This document shows, in pieces, positions 18,723 to 25,683 of a stretch of 64,000 nt of DNA. Where the stretch lies: contig JAWKIQ010000001.1 of the NCBI GenBank assembly GCA_041394185.1, forward strand, positions 744,001-808,000. The letters run 5' to 3'. The position numbers and the translations under genes are program-made. How positions within the stretch are numbered: the stretch's first letter is position 1; every line of letters starts with the position of its first letter. The stretch is from Acidimicrobiales bacterium (GTDB taxonomy: Bacteria > Actinomycetota > Acidimicrobiia > Acidimicrobiales > Poriferisodalaceae). The notes under the pieces were generated by a model. That model was not told the DNA's origin. It ran no database searches and was given only the letters and a program-made list of their open reading frames with translations.

Positions 18723-19393
18723 GTGAGCCGAGTGCCCAGGGCCGAGCTGGCAACCCTGGGTTTCACCTACTTCACCGTGGGGGTGACCGTCGCTGTGACC
18801 CTTGCCGACCGCGGCGTTCCAGGCCCGCTGCTGGTCACTTCGGCGGTCATCGTCCATTCGGCCACCAGCATCCTGGCCTTCGTCGCCGTGTCCGACGCGG
18901 GCGGCGCCACGCTGGCCGGTCTGCTGAGCGGTTGGTTGGTGGCCTCCCGCTTCGGAGTGCTGGCTGCCACCTTGGGAACCAGGCTCGAAGCCTCGCTGCC
19001 CGAGCGGGTGGTGGCCGCGCTCAACGCCTTCGATCCCAACGTCGCCATGGCCACGGTTCAGGGTGCACCTCAGGGCGTACGGACCGTCTTTTGGCGCAGC
19101 ACCGGGGCGATGGTGGGCGGCTGGTACCTGGGGATCGCGACCGGGGCCGTGTTGGGCAACATCCTGGGCGACACCTCCAGATTCGGACTGGACGTGGTGT
19201 TCCCGGCGGCGCTGCTGGCGATTATCGGCCCTGCGATGCGGCGCGGCGACGCCATGGTGGCCGGGCTGGCCGGGGCGGGCATCACCATCGCTCTTTCGCC
19301 GCGCTGCCTGCCGGGCTTCCGATAGTGCTCAGCGTGGCCGGTGCAGGCGTCGGCGTTGCGTTCGCTCGCCGGAGCGCCGGGGAGACGCAGTGA
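18723..19393 (+). pseudogene. azlC: AzlC-family branched-chain amino acid exporter subunit, frameshifted near the C terminus
   Basis: Large membrane subunit of the AzlCD exporter for branched-chain amino acids and analogues. Several hydrophobic helices are visible (FTYFTVGVTVAVTLA; LLVTSAVIVHSATSIL; TGAMVGGWYLGIATGAVLGNILG). The frame from GTG 18723 ends early at TAG 19321-19323 after GITIALSP. One missing base at about 19299-19300 would restore ALPAGLPIVLSVAGAGVGVAF and a TGA at 19391-19393 that overlaps the azlD start (GTGA). The reconstructed length is 223 residues, normal for the family. As written, the last transmembrane helix is lost. Confidence 0.72.
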
Positions 19394-19692
19394 CCTGGAC
19401 GGCGGCACTGCTGTTGGCAGCCGGCGTGGCCGGCCAGCGCCTGGCCGGAATGTTCGTGGCGGGGGCGTGGCTGGCCCGAAGGCCCACCGCCCGAGCCTTC
19501 GCCGACCTCATACCGGTTGCCGTGGTGTGCGGCCTGGTGGCTCAGCTGACCCTGACCCAGGCCGGCAGGTTCTCGTTGGACGCCAGGTTGGCGGGCATGG
19601 CGGTGGCCGGCCTGTAGGTGTGGCGGCGGGCCCCGTTCGTGGTGGTGGTGTTGGCTGCCGCTGCCACCACAGCGCTGCTGCGACTGGCCTGA
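19390..19692 (+). pseudogene. azlD: AzlD-family small exporter subunit with an in-frame TAG stop
   Basis: Small partner of AzlC with three or four transmembrane helices. The GTG start overlaps the azlC stop by 4 bases. The first 75 residues (VTWTAALLLAAGVAGQRLAG to DARLAGMAVAGL) are followed by TAG at 19615-19617 (codon 76). The same frame then continues VWRRAPFVVVVLAAAATTAL and ends at TGA 19690-19692, giving 100 residues, the normal AzlD length. The post-stop segment is the expected last helix, so the TAG is a nonsense change or a sequence error. With the azlC frameshift, both exporter subunits are damaged. Confidence 0.7.
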
Positions 19693-19724
19693 CTATCCCA
19701 GCCAGCGCTGCCTGGCGCCGATGC

Positions 19725-20486
19725 TCAAGACATCGTCAGGCCGCCGCTCACCGACAACGTCTGGCCCGTTATGAACCGGGCTTCCTCAGACGCCAGGAAC
19801 GCCACCGCCGGGGCCACATCGTCTGGCTCGCCCATACGCCTCATCGGAATCGCCTTGGCCAGGGCCGTGCCGAAGTTGGGGTTGCCGAGGTCTTCTGTCA
19901 GGTCGTCGAACAGGGGAGTGGCGGTGGGCCCGGGGCACACGACATTGACGGTCACACCAGCCTTGGCGACCTCGCGCGCCAAACTCTTGGAGAAGCTGAC
20001 CACCGCGCCCTTGGCGCCCGAGTACACCGCCTCGAGCGACGACCCGACCCTGGCGGCGTCGGATGCGATCGAGATCACACGTCCCTGCCGCCGTTCGACC
20101 ATGCCCGGGACGATGTGGCGGGTCGTGTTGAGTACGCCCCGATAGTTGATGTCGATGATGCGGTCCCAGAAGTCGGGGTCGGTATCGATGAACTGTATGA
20201 AGCGATCCCAACCCGCGACGTTGACCAGCACATCGATGTCGCCCAGCGACTCGTTGACCTGGGCCACGGCCGCCGCGACAGCTGCATAGTCTGCGACATC
20301 GACGGCGATGCCCATGTGCCCGTCGCCTGGCAACTCGGCCGCCTTGGCCTCGGCCGCTGATGCACTGAGGTCGGCGACGGCGACCTTCAGTCCCAGTTGT
20401 GCCAGCCGGGTGCAGATCGCACCACCTATGCCTCCGGCTCCGCCGGTGACGAATGCGACCGATCCCAGGTTCGTCAAGATGCTCAT
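19725..20486 (-). CDS. SDR oxidoreductase resembling 2-hydroxycyclohexanecarboxyl-CoA dehydrogenase (BadH)
   Basis: NAD-dependent short-chain dehydrogenase of 253 residues. The cofactor loop TGGAGGIGGA is at residues 14-23, LVNVAGWD at about 87-94 (the NNAG position reads NVAG), and catalytic Y155-x3-K159 is in VYSGAKG. The segment AGWDRFIQFIDTDPDFWDRI is typical of BadH-type enzymes, which oxidise 2-hydroxycyclohexane-1-carboxyl-CoA to the 2-keto ester in ring cleavage of alicyclic acids. The ATG before SILTNLG is used. It is divergent from an ACAD with an Asp at the base position, which fits the same pathway. BadI-type ring hydrolase is not seen in the window. Confidence 0.72.
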   Translation of the reverse strand: MSILTNLGSVAFVTGGAGGIGGAICTRLAQLGLKVAVADLSASAAEAKAAELPGDGHMGIAVDVADYAAVAAAVAQVNESLGDIDVLVNVAGWDRFIQFIDTDPDFWDRIIDINYRGVLNTTRHIVPGMVERRQGRVISIASDAARVGSSLEAVYSGAKGAVVSFSKSLAREVAKAGVTVNVVCPGPTATPLFDDLTEDLGNPNFGTALAKAIPMRRMGEPDDVAPAVAFLASEEARFITGQTLSVSGGLTMS

Positions 20487-20548
20487 GGTCGGAGCGTAGG
20501 ATCCGTCGAGCCCCGGGCTCGAATCGAACCGATAGGACACCCACACCA

Positions 20549-21685
20549 ATGATCTTCGATGACGAACAGATGCAGTTCGCCGAGACCGTGCGGGCCTTTG
20601 CCAGGGGCAGGCTCAAGCCCCAGTACGCCCGCTGGGAGAACGAGGCCCCCGACTCGCAGTTCATCGCCGAGATCGCGTCTCTGGGCGTCACCGGACTGCT
20701 GATACCCGAGGAATACGGCGGGTCCGGCGCCGGGTATGTCGCTTGTGGCATCGCCGCCGAGGAGCTGGCGCGTGGCGATTTCAATGTGAGCAACCTGGTC
20801 CAGTTGCCCGCCATCGTCGGCGCCGCCCTTACCCGGTCGGCCTCAGATGATGTCAAGCGCAGGTGGCTGCCCCAGATCGCGGACGGCTCGGTGGTGCCCG
20901 CACTGGGCCTGACCGAGCCCGACGCCGGCTCGGATGCCGCGGCCATAAAGACCCGTGCCGACAAGGTCGACGGCGGATGGCTGATCTCGGGCGAGAAGGC
21001 CTCGGCCACCTTCGCCGGCTACGCGGCGGCGGCCTTGGTGATGGCCCGAAGCGGGGGCGACGGGCCCAGAGGCGTCACCGCGTTCTGGGTGCCGCTCGAC
21101 ACCGATGGCGTCACACGCCAGGTCTACGACGGTTTCGGGGGCAAGTTCACCGCGCGGGGTTCGCTGGTGTTCGATGGGGTGTTCGTTCCAGACGATCACG
21201 TGGTCGGCGAACCCGGTTCTGGGTTCGTGCAGGCCATGACGGCGTTCGACTTCAATCGTGCGGTCATCGGCCTTGCGGCCGTAGGAACGGCGCTGGAGAC
21301 CATCGAGGAAACGGTCGAGTACACCAAGCAGCGCCAGACGTTCGGGGCGCCGCTGTCGTCGCGTCAGGCGGTCACCCAGCAAGTCGCCGAGCACTACTCG
21401 AAGCTCCAGGCCGCCAGGCTGGTCGGCTACCAAACCCTCATGCTTGCCGACATGGGTCGTCCACATACCAGCGAGGCTGCGATGGCCAAGTGGATGGCAC
21501 CCGCGTGGTCGGTCGAGGCCATCCACGCATGTCTGCGCCTGCACGGATGGGCGGGTTACGGCAACGACATGTCCTTCGGGCAGCGGATGCGTGACGTGAT
21601 CGGCCTCGAGATCGGCGACGGAACCCCAGAGATCATGAAGGCGATAGTGGCCAGGGGGCTATACGGCACCGCCACCCACCGCTAG
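20549..21685 (+). CDS. Acyl-CoA dehydrogenase, possibly cyclohexanecarboxyl-CoA dehydrogenase type
   Basis: FAD-dependent acyl-CoA dehydrogenase of 378 residues with the full fold: N-terminal helical domain, beta domain with LGLTEPDAGSDAAAIKTRAD, and C-terminal helical domain with RQTFGAPLSSRQAV. At the position where medium-chain enzymes carry the catalytic Glu (YEGT), this protein reads IGDGTPEI, with Asp357. As I recall the literature, an Asp base is a feature of enzymes acting on alicyclic acyl-CoAs. The divergent BadH-like neighbour, 62 bases away, supports that. A short-chain aliphatic substrate remains possible. Confidence 0.82.
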   Translation: MIFDDEQMQFAETVRAFARGRLKPQYARWENEAPDSQFIAEIASLGVTGLLIPEEYGGSGAGYVACGIAAEELARGDFNVSNLVQLPAIVGAALTRSASDDVKRRWLPQIADGSVVPALGLTEPDAGSDAAAIKTRADKVDGGWLISGEKASATFAGYAAAALVMARSGGDGPRGVTAFWVPLDTDGVTRQVYDGFGGKFTARGSLVFDGVFVPDDHVVGEPGSGFVQAMTAFDFNRAVIGLAAVGTALETIEETVEYTKQRQTFGAPLSSRQAVTQQVAEHYSKLQAARLVGYQTLMLADMGRPHTSEAAMAKWMAPAWSVEAIHACLRLHGWAGYGNDMSFGQRMRDVIGLEIGDGTPEIMKAIVARGLYGTATHR

Positions 21686-21692
21686 AGCCAGA

Positions 21693-21720
21693 TTGAAATG
21701 TCCGTACTTATTGGTACGAT
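21693..21720 (+). promoter_or_regulatory. Promoter of the thioredoxin gene, spaced for a leaderless mRNA, with an embedded inverted repeat
   Basis: TTGAAA (21693-21698), a 16-base spacer and TACGAT (21715-21720) make a good vegetative promoter. The -10 ends 6 bases before the ATG at 21727, so transcription should begin at or next to the start codon and the mRNA would be leaderless. A perfect inverted repeat CGTAC-N6-GTACG (21703-21718) fills the spacer and overlaps the -10, a good place for a repressor or redox regulator. No Shine-Dalgarno is present. Confidence 0.6.
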
Positions 21721-21726
21721 TCGGGC

Positions 21727-22155
21727 ATGGCCAATCCTGTAGTCAGTTGCCCCAACTGCAATTCCAAGAACCGAGTGCCTGTGGTGTCTGCAGGCAAGGT
21801 GCGTTGCGCCAGCTGCAAGGCCGATCTTCCGTGGTTGGTCAACGCTGACGACTCAGACTTCGACGAACTGGTCGCCAAGTCGACCGTGCCCGTGGTGGTC
21901 GACCTGTGGGCCGAGTGGTGCGGGCCGTGCCGTTTGGTGGCCCTGGCCCTGCAGCAGCTCGCCGAAGAGCGGGCCGGGCAGATTCGCGTGGTCAAGGTCA
22001 ACGTCGACATCGCCCGCCGCACCGCACAACGCCTCGAAGCCATGAGCATTCCGACCATCTTGTTGATGGACGGCGGTAAAGAGGTGTCACGACAGGTCGG
22101 CGCGGTTCCGATCACCGCACTGCGAACCTGGCTGGACAACTCCCTGGTTTCGTGA
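21727..22155 (+). CDS. trxC: Thioredoxin 2-type protein with N-terminal zinc finger
   Basis: Cytoplasmic thiol-disulfide reductase of 142 residues. An N-terminal zinc finger (C8-x2-C11 and C27-x2-C30) is followed by a thioredoxin domain with the active site WCGPC at 64-68 and the cis-Pro loop SIPTILL. The added zinc finger is the hallmark of thioredoxin 2, which is linked to oxidative stress in other bacteria. The ATG lies directly downstream of a promoter with no room for a ribosome binding site. It is followed by a strong hairpin shared with the convergent ammonium transporter gene. Confidence 0.92.
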   Translation: MANPVVSCPNCNSKNRVPVVSAGKVRCASCKADLPWLVNADDSDFDELVAKSTVPVVVDLWAEWCGPCRLVALALQQLAEERAGQIRVVKVNVDIARRTAQRLEAMSIPTILLMDGGKEVSRQVGAVPITALRTWLDNSLVS

Positions 22156-22180
22156 GGCCCACACCGGGGCAGAACGCGCC

Positions 22181-22219
22181 AGGCGCCGGCCACGAACCCA
22201 GAGGTCGTGACCGGCGCCT
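22181..22219. terminator. Bidirectional hairpin between trxC and amt
   Basis: A GC-rich inverted repeat AGGCGCCGG (22181-22189) and CCGGCGCCT (22211-22219), with a further ACGA/TCGT pairing after a two-base internal loop, sits between two convergent genes. It could stop transcription from both sides. The T-tract is weak on both strands (CTT only), so termination efficiency is uncertain. Confidence 0.65.
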
Positions 22220-22255
22220 TCTCCCGTTGCCCCGGGCGAGCGCTTGGCAGCGTGG

Positions 22256-23644
22256 CTACAGCACGTCTGCGTGGTAGCCGGCCGAGCCGTGCTCGAGGAC
22301 GTCGAGACCTTCGATCTCTTCCTCCTCGGTGACCCTGAGACCGACGGTCTTCTTCAGGCCGTAGAACACGATGCCGGTCGTGATTGCCACCCATGCCACC
22401 ACGATGATCACCATCAGCAGCTGCATGATGAGCTGATCGAGGCCGCCTCCGTAGAACAGGCCGGCGTCTTCGCGGCCCAGGAAGGCGTCGTCGTACTTGG
22501 CGAACAGGCCGATCGACAGGGTGCCCCAGATGCCCACCACACCGTGCACCGACACAGCGCCGACCGGGTCGTCGATGCGCATGTTCTCGATGATCAGAAC
22601 CGAGAACACCACGATGACGCCGCCGATGATGCCGATCAAGAGAGCGGCCCACGGCTCGACCGTGCCACACGGTGCGGTGATGGCGACCAGGCCGGCCAGG
22701 GTGCCGTTGCCGGCCATGCCGACGTCTGGCTTGCCGGCCTTGAGCCAGATCGTGCCCGCGGCGGCGATGGTGCCGCCAGCGGCAGCCAGGATGGTGTTGA
22801 CGGCTACGAATGCAACGTATTCGTCGGCGGCCAGCTCGGATCCGGGGTTGAAGCCGAACCAGCCGAACACCAGGATCATCACACCCACGATGACGAACGG
22901 CGTCGAGTGGCCGGGCAGAACGCGTGGCTTGCCGTCTGCGGTGTACTTGCCGATGCGTGGGCCCAGCATGATGGCGCCCATCAGGGCTGCGATGCCGCCG
23001 GTGAGGTGGACGATCGTCGAGCCTGCGAAGTCCGAGTAGACGGCGTCACCGATCGACATCCCGGCGATGAGGCCACCGCCCCAGGTCCAGTGGACCACCA
23101 CGGGGTAGATGATGCCGGTCATGAAGGCGCCGAAGATCAGGTACGACCCGAACTTGGTGCGCTCGGCCATGGCACCCGATGCGATGGTCACGGCTGTAGC
23201 GGCGAACACGACCTGGAAGAAGAAGAACGTGGCGATGGTGAGGTTGCCCACACCGCTGCCGCCGTACTCGAACAGCCCCGAGCTGGACCCGAGGAAGAAC
23301 AGGTCGGTTCCGAACCAGTCGTTTCCGCCGCCGAAGGCGATGGCGTAGCCCATGATGAAGAACATCACCACGCCGATGGCGAAGTCCGAGAGGTTCTTCG
23401 CCATGATGTTGGCGACGTTCTTGGCCCGGGTGAGGCCCGCCTCGACCAGGGCGAAACCCGCCTGCATCAAGAAGACGAGGATGCCGGCGATGAACACCCA
23501 GATGTTGTCGACGACCGCCTGGACGGCGTCGGCGGCTGCGGTGTCCTCTTGGGCGGAGGCAGGCTCTGCCAACAAGAGCATCAAGAGCCCAAGTAGGAAT
23601 CCTGCTCCCAACAGTTTGCGGGCGATGCCCGACGTTCGTCTCAT
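22256..23644 (-). CDS. amt: Ammonium transporter (Amt family)
   Basis: Inner-membrane ammonium channel of 462 residues. A cleavable signal-like N terminus (helix then AEPASAQ, about residues 1-32) precedes eleven helices. The conserved twin histidines are visible in VVVHWTWGGG and VSVHGVVGIWG, with FGWFGFNPGSE and NGTLAGLVAITAPC also typical. The C-terminal cytoplasmic tail ends with VTEEEEIEGLDVLEHGSAGYHADVL (read in parts), of the type that interacts with GlnK. The ATG is preceded by GGGAGA. No glnK gene follows. The upstream winged-helix gene and a direct repeat in the intergenic region suggest local nitrogen control. Confidence 0.95.
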   Translation of the reverse strand: MRRTSGIARKLLGAGFLLGLLMLLLAEPASAQEDTAAADAVQAVVDNIWVFIAGILVFLMQAGFALVEAGLTRAKNVANIMAKNLSDFAIGVVMFFIMGYAIAFGGGNDWFGTDLFFLGSSSGLFEYGGSGVGNLTIATFFFFQVVFAATAVTIASGAMAERTKFGSYLIFGAFMTGIIYPVVVHWTWGGGLIAGMSIGDAVYSDFAGSTIVHLTGGIAALMGAIMLGPRIGKYTADGKPRVLPGHSTPFVIVGVMILVFGWFGFNPGSELAADEYVAFVAVNTILAAAGGTIAAAGTIWLKAGKPDVGMAGNGTLAGLVAITAPCGTVEPWAALLIGIIGGVIVVFSVLIIENMRIDDPVGAVSVHGVVGIWGTLSIGLFAKYDDAFLGREDAGLFYGGGLDQLIMQLLMVIIVVAWVAITTGIVFYGLKKTVGLRVTEEEEIEGLDVLEHGSAGYHADVL

Positions 23645-23742
23645 TTCTGGTTTCTCCCGGTGGTTGTTCTGGGTATGGCGGCGCACCGTAGGAGCGTCGC
23701 GTGGCCGGACGATTCCGAGGCCGTTAACACAACGAGGCTCCT

Positions 23743-23759
23743 ATCTGATGCGAATCTGA
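23743..23759 (-). promoter_or_regulatory. Direct repeat upstream of amt, candidate OmpR-type regulator site
   Basis: Reading towards amt, TCAGAT occurs twice with 11 bases from start to start (TCAGAT-N5-TCAGAT). OmpR/PhoB-type winged-helix proteins bind direct repeats one helical turn apart, and such a gene lies immediately upstream. The site is about 100 bases before the amt ATG. A second motif, GTTAAC (23723-23728), is nearby. I do not see a clean GlnR or NtcA box. Confidence 0.4.
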
Positions 23760-23792
23760 GGCCGGCTGGCGGGGTTCCATGTGGCCGGTCCA

Positions 23793-24275
23793 TCACCCGG
23801 CGCGCAGCATGTAGCCGCGGCGCCGTACGGTGACGATGTCGATGCCCAGCGGTTCGACGCGCAGGCGTAGGCGGTGGATAGCGGCATCCAGGCGGTTGCG
23901 GTCGCCATCGCCTGCCGGCCAAACGGCCGTCATAAGCGACTGGCGCGACACCACCTTGGACTCGCGTTCCAGCAGGGCGGTCAGCAGGTCGGCTTCCAGC
24001 GGAGGCAGCACCTCGACCTTGTCGCCGACACGCACCGTGCCGTCGCCCAGCTCGATGGTCAGGGCGCTTCCGTTGAGGGCCGCGTGCCGCTGAGCGAGCG
24101 TCTGGAGGCGCAGTTCGACGTCTTCGTCAGCGGCGGGCTCCCTGACCCAGTCGTGTAGTGGGTTGGAGCACAAGGGGCCCTCGACCCCGGAACCGACCAT
24201 GAACAGCGTCGGCTGATCGCGGCTCAGGAGTTCGGCGGCGCGGTCGGGCTCCCAGTCCAGCGTCTCGACTTCCAT
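23793..24275 (-). CDS. Orphan winged-helix (OmpR/PhoB-type) DNA-binding protein
   Basis: A 160-residue protein. The C-terminal part (about residues 70-158) is a Trans_reg_C winged helix: LPPLEADLLTALLERESKVVSRQSLMTAVWP, then LDAAIHRLRLRVEPLGIDIVTVRRRGYML (read in parts), whose recognition helix and wing are typical. The N-terminal part of about 70 residues is too short for a receiver domain and has no phosphoacceptor Asp pocket. It ends 148 bases before the amt start on the same strand, with a direct repeat between them, so it may control amt in response to an unknown signal. It could be a reduced relative of GlnR, but that is inference. Confidence 0.7.
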   Translation of the reverse strand: MEVETLDWEPDRAAELLSRDQPTLFMVGSGVEGPLCSNPLHDWVREPAADEDVELRLQTLAQRHAALNGSALTIELGDGTVRVGDKVEVLPPLEADLLTALLERESKVVSRQSLMTAVWPAGDGDRNRLDAAIHRLRLRVEPLGIDIVTVRRRGYMLRAG

Positions 24276-24374
24276 GCCGACACCGAACTAGACCCATGTT
24301 GCGTCAGTGTTTCGTCGACATGAGATGCCGCTAACACGCGCTTTCGCCAATCTGTCGGTGTCGCGTCCGCCCCG

Positions 24375-24430
24375 CCGAATCTGGGGTCGGATAGTGGTCG
24401 CCGGCGGCTCGAATCCGACCCCAGATTCGG
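24375..24430. terminator. Long perfect inverted repeat downstream of the ACAD gene
   Basis: Two 18-base arms (24375-24392 and 24413-24430; outer ends CCGAATCTGG / CCAGATTCGG) are perfectly complementary around a 20-base loop. It lies 15 bases beyond the stop of the minus-strand ACAD, in the 169-base gap before the winged-helix gene. A terminator is the simplest reading, but the T-tract is poor and the stem is unusually long and perfect. The rest of the gap shows nothing recognisable. Confidence 0.55.
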
Positions 24431-24444
24431 AAAAGGGGACGGCT

Positions 24445-25683
24445 TCAGCTGCGGGCGAAGTCGCTGAACGGGAGGTCCTTGTCGACCCTCGGCTCGCCAG
24501 GCAGGCCCAGAACCCGTTCGCCGACGATGTTTCTCTGAATCTCATCGGTGCCACCGGCGATCGACAGGCCGGGAACCGATAGCGCGATGTTGGTCACCAG
24601 GCCACCGCGCGGGGCATCGGGGCCCGCCAGCTGGCCTGCGGGCCCCAACACCGCCAAGGCCAGCTCGCGCCAGGCGCGCAGCAGGCGCACGCTGGCCAGC
24701 TTGCCCAGCGATACCTCGGGCCCGGGCAGCCGACCCGCCGCGGCTGCGGCGGCCGAACGCAGAGCCGTGTAGCGCGAAATCTGGAACCACGAGTAGATGC
24801 GGGCGGCCTCTTGGCGGATCACGGCATCGTCGTTGCGCCGGGTGTCGCCAATCAACTCGACCAGCAGGGCCCAGGCCTCCGATCCCCTGGGCATCCAGCC
24901 CCCGGTTCCGTCATCGACCTGGCCGCTGGCATAAAGGCCCGCAGGCACCGTCAGGTCGAGGTCGCCCTGGATACCCGATTCGGCCTCGGGGTCGAGCGAG
25001 CTGCGCTCGTAGGACAGCAGCCGCAGGGTGACGCCCCAGCCGTGATTAACCTCGCCGATGAGGCTGTCGGCCTGCACCACGGCATCGGTCAGGAACACCT
25101 CGTTGAACTCGGCATCGCCGGTCATCTGCACCAGGGGCCGAACCTCGACGCCTGGCTGATCCATCTCGATGACGAAGAAGCTGAGACCGCGGTGTTTGGG
25201 CACGTCGGCGTCGGTGCGAGCCACCAGAATCGCGCGCTCTGCATAGTGACCGCCCGATGTCCACACCTTCTGGCCGTTGACGATCCACTGATCGCCATCA
25301 CGAACTGCACGGGTGCGTAGCCCGGCCAGGTCCGAGCCCGCTCCGGGCTCGGAGAACAGCTGGCACCAGATGTCGGTTCCGTCGACGATGCCCGGCAACC
25401 AGCGCCGGCGCTGCTCTTCGGTGCCCAGCTCGAGCAGCATCGGGGCGACCATCATCGTGGCTATGCCATGGGGAGGCCCATAGGCGCCGGCCTCGTGCAG
25501 TGCCTGTTCGACCTGGGCGGAGATCTCGGGCGACAGGCCCCGCCCGAACCACTCGGTGGGGTAGTGGGGGAAGCCCCAGCCCGAGTCGGCCAGCAGCCTC
25601 CACCACTGGCCCAAAGGCATCTCTGGGTCCCAGTTGTCGGCGATCCAGCGGCGGGCCTCGTCTATGTGTGACGTGTATTGCAT
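24445..25683 (-). CDS. Acyl-CoA dehydrogenase
   Basis: FAD enzyme of 412 residues from the actinobacterial FadE group. Visible features are the FAD/substrate loop CQLFSEPGAGSDLAGLRTRAV, the NGQKVWTSGGHYAERAILVART strand pair, and the C-terminal SIAGGTDEIQRNIVGERVLGLP. The long helix around WGVTLRLLSYERSSLD is where the catalytic Glu sits in isovaleryl- and long-chain-type enzymes (ER in YERSS). The ATG overlaps the stop of the HpaB-family gene by one base (25683), so the two are translationally linked. Substrate unknown; it may oxidise the acyl-CoA product of the flavoprotein partner. Confidence 0.9.
   Translation of the reverse strand: MQYTSHIDEARRWIADNWDPEMPLGQWWRLLADSGWGFPHYPTEWFGRGLSPEISAQVEQALHEAGAYGPPHGIATMMVAPMLLELGTEEQRRRWLPGIVDGTDIWCQLFSEPGAGSDLAGLRTRAVRDGDQWIVNGQKVWTSGGHYAERAILVARTDADVPKHRGLSFFVIEMDQPGVEVRPLVQMTGDAEFNEVFLTDAVVQADSLIGEVNHGWGVTLRLLSYERSSLDPEAESGIQGDLDLTVPAGLYASGQVDDGTGGWMPRGSEAWALLVELIGDTRRNDDAVIRQEAARIYSWFQISRYTALRSAAAAAAGRLPGPEVSLGKLASVRLLRAWRELALAVLGPAGQLAGPDAPRGGLVTNIALSVPGLSIAGGTDEIQRNIVGERVLGLPGEPRVDKDLPFSDFARS

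Noticed and set aside
19390..19692. Pyrrolysine or other recoding of the TAG in azlD
   Set aside because: No pyl genes are visible and azlC next to it is also broken, so a mutation or error is simpler.
24375..24430. tRNA gene or attachment site, because of a TCGAATCC-like T-loop string
   Set aside because: The string belongs to the 18-base inverted repeat; no acceptor stem, D-arm or anticodon arm can be drawn, and no integrase is near.
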